Below the pieces are notes generated by a model, which ran no database searches, had not been told where the DNA came from, and saw nothing but the letters and a program-made list of their open reading frames with translations. A stretch of DNA of 11,539 nt, taken from contig NZ_GL890902.1 of assembly GCF_000211815.1 (NCBI RefSeq), positions 1-11,539 of the forward strand, written 5' to 3'. The stretch is from Moorena producens 3L (lineage in GTDB: Bacteria > Cyanobacteriota > Cyanobacteriia > Cyanobacteriales > Coleofasciculaceae). The stretch's first letter is position 1. The number at the start of each line of letters is the position of its first letter. Shown here piece after piece: positions 1-7,600 of this stretch. Position numbers and translations under genes: made by a program.

Positions 1-165
1 AGATGCAATGGGTGGAAAGTGTGGAGATAGTGGTGGTTGAAAAAACTGTTGCATTTACACTATGGGAGGTATAAGTGGTTAACGTGGATAATTGGAAAAA
101 CTATTGCATTTGCACTAGGGGTGATATAGGTGATGTGGGTGTTTAAAAAAAACTATTGCACTATC
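1..165. repeat. Degenerate tandem repeat of about 53 bp at the left edge
   Basis: The motif A-run + CTRTTGCA(C) followed by a G/T-rich spacer occurs at 46, 101 and 153, giving periods of 55 and 52 bp. The two fuller copies share the core AAAAACTRTTGCATTTRCACTA. The stretch before 40 (TGCAATGGGTGG..., G/T-rich) looks like the spacer of one more unit running off the edge. The strand is G-rich and A-run bearing; no reading frame is carried through it. What it does is unknown; it may be the end of a longer array to the left. Confidence 0.5.
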
Positions 166-175
166 ACAAGTCTTT

Positions 176-250
176 GGGTGGTGCGTTACGGGGCGGCTTC
201 AGGCGCGTAGAGGAGAACATGAAAGCAAGCCCGCCCCTAACGCACCCTAC
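176..250. repeat. Imperfect inverted repeat (REP-like hairpin)
   Basis: The arm GGTGCGTTACGGGGCGG at 180-196 pairs with CCGCCCCTAACGCACC at 231-246, a 16-bp match with one bulged base; the loop is 197-230. Such GTGCGTTA-type palindromes are commonly dispersed in cyanobacterial intergenic DNA. An open frame reads through it (156-380) but its composition is purely that of the repeats, so I do not call a gene. Confidence 0.55.
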
Positions 251-263
251 GCAACAATTGCCC

Positions 264-340
264 AATTCCCGATTCCCGATTCCCGTTCCCCTCCTGGGAG
301 GGGTTAGGGGTGGGTTCCGATTCCCGATTCCCTGTTCCCT
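264..340. repeat. Heptanucleotide STRR (GATTCCC-type) interrupted by a G/C hairpin
   Basis: Heptads of the type RATTCCC repeat at 264-290 and resume at 315-340 (CCGATTC, CCGATTC, CCTGTTC, CCT). Between them, 288-313 holds CCCCTCC-TGGG-AGGGG followed by TTAGGGGTGGG, a dispersed cyanobacterial G/C-run motif. It looks as if the hairpin motif was inserted into, or assembled with, a short tandemly repeated repetitive sequence. Confidence 0.6.
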
Positions 341-353
341 CAATGATCAAAAT

Positions 354-400
354 AAAAAAATTCGGTCAAGTTCTGGTTAATTCCAATGCTTGACCGAATT
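354..400 (-). terminator. Probable rho-independent terminator, minus strand
   Basis: A perfect 12-bp stem, AATTCGGTCAAG (359-370) with CTTGACCGAATT (389-400), encloses an 18-nt loop. Read on the minus strand the hairpin is followed by seven T residues (complement of 354-360). It lies about 185 bp beyond the stop codon of the minus-strand gene at 585-842 and would end that transcript. On the plus strand the downstream side is only moderately T-rich, so plus-strand function is less likely. Confidence 0.65.
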
Positions 401-551
401 ATTTATTGTAATTGTCAACAACCCTAGAGTCCTTGACTATTTGTCCTCTATTTCGTTAGCAAATTGTCACAATCAACAACCTACTAACCTATTCCTCGTA
501 CTAATCACAGACACTTGAGACTTTGTCCTTTATCCTTGGTTTTTCCTTGTC

Positions 552-573
552 GCCAGGGATTGGCATCCCTGGC
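552..573 (-). other. Short stem-loop just after the 85-aa gene
   Basis: GCCAGGGA (552-559) pairs perfectly with TCCCTGGC (566-573) around a 6-nt loop, 11 bp past the stop codon of the minus-strand gene. There is no T run after it on the minus strand, so it is more likely an mRNA 3'-end stabiliser or a chance repeat than a terminator. The remainder of 401-551 shows only pyrimidine-rich near-repeats (TTTGTCCTCTAT, TTTGTCCTTTAT); I see no gene there. Confidence 0.4.
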
Positions 574-584
574 AAGTTGCTATC

Positions 585-842
585 TTAATCTACCGACAGA
601 TATCGAATCAATATACTGATTACTTCACCTGGATTTTCGGTAGGTTGAGGAGTGCTCCACTCATCAACTTGTGCGTAGCCAAGGCTATAAAGGCTGTAAA
701 TTGTCATCCGCACAGTTTTGGGAGAACCGATCAATATATGTTTGATTTGCTTCCGTCCTGGCCGGGATTCGCCAGAGGATTCAGGCGGATTAGGATTGTT
801 AGGATTATCATCGGAATTCGGGATAAAGTCTTGATTGTCCAT
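585..842 (-). CDS. Small conserved-looking cyanobacterial protein, unknown function (85 aa)
   Basis: The 85-aa product has two parts. Residues 1-30 are Asp/Asn/Pro/Ser-rich and probably disordered. Residues 31-85 look folded: they start with RKQIKHILIGSPKTV and end with NPGEVISILIRYLSVD, with hydrophobic alternation suggesting a small alpha/beta domain. I recognise the tail pattern (IGSPK, LGYA, EWS, NPGEV, hydrophobic end) as recurring in many cyanobacterial hypothetical proteins, but know no function. The ATG at 840-842 is the only good start; there is no Shine-Dalgarno, which is usual in cyanobacteria. It has its own promoter (878-906) and a probable terminator (354-400), so it reads as a monocistronic gene. 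The frame on the opposite strand is a shadow. Confidence 0.8.
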   Translation of the reverse strand: MDNQDFIPNSDDNPNNPNPPESSGESRPGRKQIKHILIGSPKTVRMTIYSLYSLGYAQVDEWSTPQPTENPGEVISILIRYLSVD

Positions 843-877
843 GATTAGTTTTAGGTGTTTTGTACGAGGACATTTTT

Positions 878-906
878 ATCTTATAAAATATTTTTTATGT
901 TGTCAA
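878..906 (-). promoter_or_regulatory. Sigma70-type promoter for the 85-aa gene
   Basis: On the minus strand a perfect -35 TTGACA (complement of 901-906) is followed after exactly 17 bp by TAAGAT (complement of 878-883), a 4/6 match to TATAAT in an A/T-rich spacer. The predicted start of transcription is near 871, giving a leader of about 30 nt before the ATG at 842. Confidence 0.65.
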
Positions 907-956
907 GTAATTTTCAGATTTTTTTTGAAAATAATTTTGGCACGGAGGGGGTATTT

Positions 957-1004
957 ATGAAAAAGTTTAGATTACTTTTTTTGTTTTTTTGCTTGATTTG
1001 GTAG
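957..1004 (+). other. Possible 15-residue leader-like peptide or gene remnant
   Basis: A strong Shine-Dalgarno (GGAGGGGG, 944-951) lies 5 nt ahead of an ATG that opens MKKFRLLFLFFCLIW and then TAG. The peptide resembles the basic-plus-hydrophobic start of a lipoprotein signal, with Cys at position 12, but stops at once. It may be the 5' remnant of a decayed lipoprotein gene, a micro-peptide or chance in T-rich DNA. The good ribosome site is unusual in this window and is the only reason to list it. Confidence 0.2.
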
Positions 1005-1025
1005 TAGCGATCGCGTTTTTTTTTA

Positions 1026-1176
1026 GAGGTTGTCTGAGAAGTCTCATTTGCTACATTAAAGCCCCCTAAATCCCCCAATTTTGGGGGACTTTTACCAACA
1101 AATTGATTCTTGTTCCCCCCAGAATTGGGGGCTAGGGGGGCAAAATTCAATATCAAAAAACTTTTCAGATATCCTC
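1026..1176. mobile_element. MITE-like element, 151 bp, with 17-bp TIRs and TTA flanks
   Basis: The left end GAGGTTGTCTGAGAAGT (1026-1042) and the right end ACTTTTCAGATATCCTC (1160-1176) are inverted repeats matching at 14 of 17 positions. TTA directly flanks both ends (1023-1025 and 1177-1179), as expected for a 3-bp target duplication of TNA type, known for the IS1031 branch of the IS5 family; that assignment is inference. The interior has no gene but a strong inner inverted repeat of G/C runs (GCCCCCTAAATCCCCCAATT near 1051-1070; AATTGGGGGCTAGGGGGGC near 1123-1141). The minus-strand frame across it is repeat translation, not a gene. Confidence 0.55.
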
Positions 1177-1206
1177 TTAGAGCGTTTTGCTAGGGTATAT
1201 TTGAAA

Positions 1207-1271
1207 GCGATCGCATAAGCGCGGAAGCTGAGGCCTTTGGGCCACGCTTTGCGAACGCTTCATCCCTTAGC
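1207..1271. repeat. 65-bp direct repeat, left copy (HIP1-headed)
   Basis: This begins with HIP1 GCGATCGC (1207-1214) and continues ATAAGCGCGGAAGCTGAGGC through to CCCTTAGC at 1271. An identical 65-bp copy sits at 1916-1980, 709 bp downstream, so the two bracket the 219-bp array. The inner part (GCGGAAGC...TTTGCGAACGC) belongs to a dispersed cyanobacterial repeat type. Confidence 0.8.
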
Positions 1272-1924
1272 GTGACATGCAGGTCAATCGCGTAGTTGCT
1301 CAATGGTTCCATGGCTTTCTATAGCATTTTATATCTCGATCCCCCCCAGCCCCCCGTGATCATTGGGGGGAGTCCGGAAAGTCCTGTTTATCAAAGGTTT
1401 AATTCCGGAAAGTCCCCCTTGTTAAGGGGGATTTAGGGGGATCAAAACCCAGGAATTATGGGTTAGATTGAGGGAATGCGATCGCCTAGCGTGACATGCA
1501 GGTCAATCGCTTAGTTGCTCAATGGTTCCATGGCTTTCTATAGCATTTTATATCTCGATCCCCCCCAGCCCCCCGTGATCATTGGGGGGAGTAATTAAAG
1601 TCCTGTTTATCAAAGGTTTAACTCCGGAAAGTCCCCCTTGTTAAGGGGGATTTAGGGGGATCAAAACCCAGGAATTATGGGTTAGATTGAGGGAATGCGA
1701 TCGCCTAGCGTGACATGCAGGTCAATCGCGTAGTTGCTCAATGGTTCCATGGCTTTCTATAGCATTTTATATCTCGATCCCCCCCAGCCCCCCGTGATCA
1801 TTGGGGGGAGTAATTAAAGTCCTGTTTATCAAAGGTTTAATTCCGGAAAGTCCCCCTTGTTAAGGGGGATTTAGGGGGATCAAAACCCAGGAATTATGGG
1901 TTAGATTGAGGGCATGCGATCGCA
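1268..1924. repeat. Three tandem copies of a 219-bp non-coding unit
   Basis: Copies start at 1268, 1487 and 1706 with an exact 219-bp period and only a handful of differences (for example CCGGAAAGT versus AATTAAAGT after the first G-run, TTAATTCC versus TTAACTCC, CGCGTAG versus CGCTTAG). Each unit opens TAGCGTGACATGCAGGTCAA, carries a CCCCCC-GTGATCATT-GGGGGG hairpin, then TCCCCCTT-GTT-AAGGGGGA, and ends GGGTTAGATTGAGGG before HIP1. Larger arms GATCCCCCCC... (1338-1355) and ...GGGGGATC (1426-1443) pair at 14 of 18 positions, so each unit could fold as one long hairpin. No reading frame persists. The near identity points to recent tandem amplification. Confidence 0.9.
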
Positions 1925-1980
1925 TAAGCGCGGAAGCTGAGGCCTTTGGGCCACGCTTTGCGAACGCTTCATCCCTTAGC
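1916..1980. repeat. 65-bp direct repeat, right copy
   Basis: Identical to 1207-1271, in the same orientation, overlapping the end of the third 219-bp copy through its HIP1 octamer (1916-1923). After it the sequence departs (TGCTCAGAGCATCGCG). An open frame over 1906-2151 translates this repeat and the STRR below and is not a gene. Confidence 0.8.
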
Positions 1981-2065
1981 TGCTCAGAGCATCGCGTTTT
2001 TTGTCGGGATGATAACTTAGGTAAGTTTAGGGTTGATAATGGTAAAAAAATACACAGTTTTTCAC

Positions 2066-2102
2066 CTATTCCCTGTTCCCTGTTACCTGTTACCTACTTC
2101 CT
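2066..2102. repeat. Heptanucleotide STRR upstream of the ATPase/NACHT cluster
   Basis: Five heptads (CTATTCC, CTGTTCC, CTGTTAC, CTGTTAC, CTACTTC) run from 2066 to 2100. It is the complement of the GGGAACA/GGGAGCA type seen at 8059 and 8977, so copies of opposite orientation lie on either side of the cluster at 2190-8059. Confidence 0.7.
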
Positions 2103-2146
2103 AAAAACCATAATAAAATCCCTCACCCAATTTAAATTTGATATAC

Positions 2147-2152
2147 TATAAT
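2147..2152 (+). promoter_or_regulatory. -10 element upstream of the ATPase/TPR/NACHT cluster
   Basis: A perfect TATAAT lies in A/T-rich DNA 37 bp ahead of the GTG start at 2190. At the matching distance upstream I see no good TTGACA (the region reads CACCCA), so the promoter may need an activator or may be placed slightly differently. It is the best promoter candidate before the three-gene cluster. Confidence 0.4.
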
Positions 2153-2189
2153 AAATAATATCTAAACTAAATCATTGTTTGAGGTAGTC

Positions 2190-3539
2190 GTGGCGTTGGA
2201 CTTACTGAGCGAAATATATAGTTCCTTTGAACCTTTTCAGCCTCCACCAAAAAAGGCTTATGTTGACTGTCAAGATGTTCGTGGAGGTTGGGAGGTTACT
2301 CGAGAGTTAGGACGGAAAATAACGCGCTCTAAGCAGCCAACATGCCAGCTCTACTCTGGGCACAGAGGAGTAGGTAAATCTACTGAACTTTTACGGCTAA
2401 AAGAGTATTTAGAACAAGCCAAGTATTTTGTGGTTTACTTTGCTGCAGATGACGAAGATATTGAACCCCAAGATGCTGATTATGCAGATATTCTTTTTGC
2501 TTGCACTCGCCACTTGGTGGAAGCAATTAAGCTTGAACATCATAATCCATTACTAAATTGGATGAAAGATCGTTGGGCATCCTTACAGGATATTGCCCTG
2601 ACCGAGGTAGCGTTTGATGGGTTAAGTTTAGAGGGGCAAATCTCCCAGTTTGCCAAGATTACTACTAACCTTCGAGCAACACCAGATAAACGGCGTGAAC
2701 TCCGCCAAAAAATCAACGCCAATACGCCATCTTTAGTCGAAGCCCTCAACGACTTTATCCAGGAAGCTCAAAAGTCCTTGTCTGCTAAGAGTCGAGGCAT
2801 TGTATTGATTGTTGACAACCTTGATCGCATGGCAGAAACCCAAGAAATAGGGAAACCAAGTAACTATGATGAAATTTATCTGAATCGCAGTGAAATGTTA
2901 CGAAGATTGGCTTGTCATGTAATTTATACTGTGCCAATAGCGATGGTGTACTCAGGACGGGCAACTCAGCTCGAAAATAATTACGATAAACCTGATGTCT
3001 TGCCAATGATAATGATCCGCAATCCAGACGGAACAGAAAATAAACTAGGGCTAGACAAAATGAGGGAATTGATCTGTCGTCGAATTGCCCTGATCGAACC
3101 CAACTTGCTTCAAACCCTAGAGGGGAAAGTAGAGGGGCTAGATTTTCCGCCGGTATTTGATAACGGTGAGACCTTAAAGAATCTTTGTCTAATCAGTGGT
3201 GGACATGTCCGAAACTTGATGCAATTAATCCAGAAAGCGATTGACTGGACAGATGAACTACCGATTACTAAAAGAGCGGCAAAGCGAGCCATTGAAGAAA
3301 CACGAGAGACCTATCAGAAGACTGTACAGGAGACTGAATGGGAAATTTTAGCACGAGCATGTCATCTCAAGCAGGCCTATAATGATGTTGATCACTTACG
3401 TCTGTTGTTGAGTCGCTGCCTCTTGGAATACCGGTTTTATGATGAAAACGATAACCTACAGATTTGGTGTAATGTTCATCCACTAATCGAAGGGATTCCA
3501 AGATTTCAAAATGAACTTGCCAAGGTAAGAGCTTTATGA
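2190..3539 (+). CDS. AAA/Orc1-like P-loop ATPase (449 aa)
   Basis: A soluble ATP-binding protein. Walker A GHRGVGKST is at about residues 57-65, Walker B IVLIVDNLD ends at Asp209-Asp212, and SGGHVRNLM (Arg341) looks like the sensor-2 region of Orc/Cdc6-type AAA ATPases. The C-terminal 100 residues are probably a winged-helix-like lid. No transmembrane segment, nuclease or other effector domain is seen. I chose GTG at 2190 because GAGGT (2181-2185) sits 4 nt ahead; an in-frame TTG at 2175 would add five residues without a Shine-Dalgarno. Its stop overlaps the next gene by 4 bp (ATGA), so the two are almost surely translationally coupled. I infer a regulatory or assembly ATPase working with the TPR protein; the substrate is unknown. 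Confidence 0.85.
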   Translation: MALDLLSEIYSSFEPFQPPPKKAYVDCQDVRGGWEVTRELGRKITRSKQPTCQLYSGHRGVGKSTELLRLKEYLEQAKYFVVYFAADDEDIEPQDADYADILFACTRHLVEAIKLEHHNPLLNWMKDRWASLQDIALTEVAFDGLSLEGQISQFAKITTNLRATPDKRRELRQKINANTPSLVEALNDFIQEAQKSLSAKSRGIVLIVDNLDRMAETQEIGKPSNYDEIYLNRSEMLRRLACHVIYTVPIAMVYSGRATQLENNYDKPDVLPMIMIRNPDGTENKLGLDKMRELICRRIALIEPNLLQTLEGKVEGLDFPPVFDNGETLKNLCLISGGHVRNLMQLIQKAIDWTDELPITKRAAKRAIEETRETYQKTVQETEWEILARACHLKQAYNDVDHLRLLLSRCLLEYRFYDENDNLQIWCNVHPLIEGIPRFQNELAKVRAL

Positions 3540-4594
3540 GTCTTGCTAAGTCATCTAACGATACTCCTCCCTCTCGGGAAGAGATTTACCAAGCCTTTTT
3601 GCGATCGCTGAAGCGACGGAGGGGATTTGGGATTGTGTTCATGCAATGTCCTCCAGCCGAGGCTAAGCGGATCATTGGGCGAGTGCATCAGGATTTACCC
3701 CAGAAGCAAATAGCAACCTTAACATTAACCGAGCCCATTGATAATCTTTATGATCGTGTTAAAAATATTCTAGACCGCGATCAATTGAGTATTCTCTTCA
3801 TTCAAGGTCTCGAAAAATCTTTAGAAGCTTATATCAAGCCAGGATATCGGGGAGAAGGAGATTACTACAATCTTGATACTGTCCCTACTATCTTGAGTCA
3901 CTTAAACCAACGGCGAGAGCTATTTCGAGATCATTTCCCAACTCTTTGCTTCATTTTTGTTTTGCCAGCGTTTGCTATTAAATACTTTATTCGCCGTGCT
4001 CCTGATTTCTTTGATTGGGGCGCAGGTGTTTTTGAGTTTTCTGTTGATATAGAAGCTAACGGTTTCTCTGATAATGTAATTCAACCAGGGCAAGACAACA
4101 TCAATGTTGATAGTGGTAGACCTGCTGACGAAGAGATTAACTATTTTAAACAGGCTTTACAAAGGCAACGAGAAATCGGCAATCGCAAGGGTGAGGCAGA
4201 TTCTTTAAGTAGTTTGGGTAATGCTTATCGATCCTTAGGCCAATATCGAGAAGCGATTGACTATCTTCAACAGGGTTTACAAATTCAACATGAGATTGGT
4301 GACCGCTACGGAGAATTAGCTTCTTTAAGTAGTTTGGGTGGAGCCTTATATTGCCTCAAGCAATATGAGCGCTCTATAGCTTCTTATGATAAAGCAATCG
4401 AGATTTACCAAGAATTGGGACTTGATCAAGCAACTTTATTGAGTCAGATGCTGATTAATCGAGGTAATGCCTTAAAGAGCATAGGGCGGTTAGAGGAATC
4501 AATCAAGAGCTACAATCAAGCCCTGGCAATTGAACCAAATTCAGATCAAGCGTTGGTTCAGTGTGGGGATGCTCTAAATCAGTTGGGACTATGA
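3536..4594 (+). CDS. TPR protein with a P-loop-less NTPase-like N-terminal domain (352 aa)
   Basis: Residues 1-175 look like a degenerate P-loop fold: strand-like FGIVFMQC followed by PPAEAKRIIG (about 31-48) stands where Walker A should be but has no GxxGxGK; LSILFIQGLE (84-93) resembles a Walker B; FPTLCFIFVLPAFAIKYFIRRA (134-155) resembles the sensor-1 strand. Residues 200-352 hold about four TPRs, two of the 40-residue kind (EIGNRKGEADSLSSLGNAY, EIGDRYGELASLSSLGGAL), then the 34-residue kind (INRGNALKSIGRLEESIKSY). A 19-bp identical block recurs at 4201 and 4321, exactly 120 bp apart. One HIP1 site lies at 3601. The ATG overlaps the ATPase stop. The likely role is a scaffold or partner recognised by the ATPase; the partner protein bound by the TPRs is unknown. 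Confidence 0.82.
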   Translation: MSLAKSSNDTPPSREEIYQAFLRSLKRRRGFGIVFMQCPPAEAKRIIGRVHQDLPQKQIATLTLTEPIDNLYDRVKNILDRDQLSILFIQGLEKSLEAYIKPGYRGEGDYYNLDTVPTILSHLNQRRELFRDHFPTLCFIFVLPAFAIKYFIRRAPDFFDWGAGVFEFSVDIEANGFSDNVIQPGQDNINVDSGRPADEEINYFKQALQRQREIGNRKGEADSLSSLGNAYRSLGQYREAIDYLQQGLQIQHEIGDRYGELASLSSLGGALYCLKQYERSIASYDKAIEIYQELGLDQATLLSQMLINRGNALKSIGRLEESIKSYNQALAIEPNSDQALVQCGDALNQLGL

Positions 4595-4639
4595 ATTGCT
4601 ATTACAATTAAACTCATTAAACCTAAGCACATCTTAATT

Positions 4640-7600
4640 ATGGATCCCTTATCACTTTTGGCTAGTTGGGAAATACCCAAAATAGTGTCACCTTTGTTAG
4701 GTAGTGGTGCGGCAGCAGTGGGTAAGCATATAGCTCAATCTCTGACTAAAACTGATGTCGAAAAAGCTATCAAAGCTGCATTAGAAGCGGTTGAGCAATG
4801 GCACAAACAACTCGATAGTAAACAGCGCTTATTTTTTCACGCTCAACCGGATGGCTGGAATGGAGTTAAGAATTTTTTGGGCAACTATTTTACTAATCCA
4901 GCGGTTTTGACGGAATTAACCAAACCCTTACTTAATCAAGGAAAGCCAGACTGTGATTTTTTAGTCAGGCTATTTCAACAGCAAGCTGAAGCCAATAACA
5001 TTAAACTAAATCAACAAATCAGTTTACAGGATTGGGTAGAGACCTTTGTTAATGCTTATTTTGAACATACTGCTACTTATATCAAGTATCAGGTAGCCAA
5101 ACAGGATTATTGTGACCAGTTAGCTCACTGGTTTGACCATGTTACATTTGCTGGCATTGCTGTGGCTGGGCAAGAAGTAGAAAAATCGGAGAAATTAGCC
5201 CAGATTTTTGTAATGCCCGATGTATTGGAGGAGGTCGCAACTGCTAGGGATTTGGAATTGGAGCGGTTAGCAGAGGCAAGTGGTGAAAAACCAGAAAGGG
5301 CGCTGTTGGAAAAGAGAACTCCTCGGAAATTTTTGGCTGATCAGTTATTGATTCAAAATCAGTCGAGAAGAGTAGTGATATTGGGTGCGCCAGGCTCCGG
5401 TAAAACAACTTTGATGAGTTATTTTACGGTAATGTTAGCTCAGAGCAAAGCTGAGGTTTTGGGATTAGATGGTGATACTGACTGGCTACCGATTTTAATT
5501 AGGATACGAGACTTGGCCAGACATCCAGATAAAAGCCTGATCGACTATGCCCGGATGTTTGCTGAAAAAACTATGGCCGTCAAACCCTTACCAGTAGGAT
5601 TTTTTGACCATTGGTTGTCCGATGGTAGGGCGTTGATATTGCTGGATGGTTTGGATGAAGTAGCAGAAGACGCTAAACGGTATGATGTGGTCAGGCGCAT
5701 CAATAATTTTTTAGGACAGTTTAACAGAAATCGGGCGATTATTACCTCTCGCCCCGCTGGTTATCGAAGGGACTTTTTCCGCACTGAGGACTTTCCCCAC
5801 TATCAAATTGAACCCTTTGATGACAAGAAGATTTCAGACTTTATTGATAACTGGTATAATAGCAGATTTCAAGACCAAGCAGAAGCGGAAAGGCGCAAGC
5901 AGAGTTTACGAAAGGCTCTGGAGGATAATGACCGAATTAAGCTATTGGCACGGAATCCGTTATTGTTGACAATTATTGCGTTGATTCATCGGTATCAAGC
6001 AGTATTGCCCAAGGAGCGCCATAAGCTTTATGACAAGGCGGTGGAGACCTTGTTAACCTCTTGGGATGCCAATAAAGAGTTAACTAGTGATAAGTGGTTG
6101 ACCTATTTGGGATTGGATGATTTACCCCGGTTGATGGAATCCCTGGCTTATTGGATTCACACTCAGGGAAATGTTGAAGATAACGACAGTGGCACCCTGA
6201 TTGACCGGGATGATTTGATTGATCAGTTGAAGCAGCAGATTAAAACCATGAAGGAGGTGAAGCTTCATCAGGCCGAGGAAGAGGCGAAACGATTTGTAGA
6301 ATTGATTCGGGAGCGCACTGGTTTATTGAATGAGCAGGGGCAAAATTGTTATGCCTTTGTCCATAAGACTTTTCAGGAATATTTGTGTGCTGAAGATATT
6401 GACTATGAAGCGGATAATGACGGGGATTTTGATATTGTTTTGGATCCGATTCGGGAGCATTTGCATGACTCCCACTGGCGCGAAGTGTTACTATTGCTGA
6501 TAGCACAACAAAAACCCAAAAAGGCGGCGAAAGCGATTAAGATAGTTTTGAATAATAAGAGTGATTATGAGCAGTGGTTGCATCGGGACTTGTTGTTTGC
6601 TGGTAATTGTTTGGCGGAAAACCCCAAGAATTTGCGGGGTGCTGATAGTAGCTTAGTGCAACAGATTTTAGAGCGGTTGGTTGAGTTGGAGGTGAGTGAA
6701 GAACGAGTTGGTAATAATATTCATCACCAAGTTTATCAAATAATTTGTAGTTTAAATGAAACGAATTTTCAAGCACCGGTATTGGAATTGTTGAAGAAGC
6801 AATCTGATTTAATTGATGAGAAACGATTGCTGAACTATCGAGCTGAATTAGGGGAAAAAAATCAGGTAATTGACATATGGCTAGAACGACTAAAGGATAA
6901 TTACTCTACTGTGCGTAGGAGGGCGGCTGATGCCTTGGGTGAATTGGGCAACAGCTCAGACACCGTAGTCAAGGCTCTACTAGAACGACTAAAGGATAAT
7001 GACTCTGCTGTGCGTTGGAGGGCAGCCGATGCCTTGGGTAAATTGGGCAATAGCTCAGAAACCTTAGTCAACGGCCTACTAGAACTGCTTGAGCATGATG
7101 ACTCTGATGTGCGTAGAACCGCAGCTAGAGCCTTGGGCAATTTGGGCAACAGCTCAGACACCGTAGTCAACCCCCTACTAGCACTGCTTCAGGATAATGA
7201 CAAAGATGTGCGTACGATGGCAGCTGATGCCTTGGGCAATTTGGGCAACAGCTCAGAAAACATAGTCAACGCCCTACTAGAATGGCTTGAGCATGATGAC
7301 TCTTTTGTCCGTATAACGGCAGCCGAAGCCTTGCTTAAATTGGGCAACAGCTCAGAAACCCTAGTCAAAAGCCTACTAGAACTGCTTCAGGATAATGACA
7401 AAGATGTATGTATAACGGTAGGCGATGTCTTGGGTGAATTCGGCAACAACTCAGAAACCCTAGTCAACGGCCTACTAGAACTGCTTGAGCATGATGACTC
7501 TGATGTGCGTAGAACCGCAGCCGATGTCTTGGTTAAATTGGGCAACAGCTCAGAAACCCTAGTCAAAAGCCTACTAGCACTGCTTAAGCATAATCACTGT

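Noticed and set aside
156..380. 74-aa open frame, plus strand
   Set aside because: It is a translation of a hairpin repeat and STRR heptads (FPIP-type residues), with no ribosome site.
914..1156. 80-aa open frame, minus strand
   Set aside because: It reads through the MITE-like element (APLAPNSGG, SPPKLGDLGG are typical repeat translations) and poly-T DNA.
1207..1980. CRISPR array
   Set aside because: The units are 219 bp, with no short conserved repeat alternating with unique spacers and no cas gene.
1906..2151. 81-aa open frame, plus strand
   Set aside because: It is made of the 65-bp repeat and the STRR, with no coding signature.
4591..4639. Separate promoter or mini-ORF between the TPR and NACHT genes
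   Set aside because: TACAAT (4603-4608) has no well-placed -35, and the ATG at 4591 gives only six codons. Co-transcription is simpler.
6901..7170. 89-aa minus-strand frame and other minus frames within 6240-7170
   Set aside because: These are shadows of the HEAT/NACHT coding sequence, kept open by the 99-bp periodicity.
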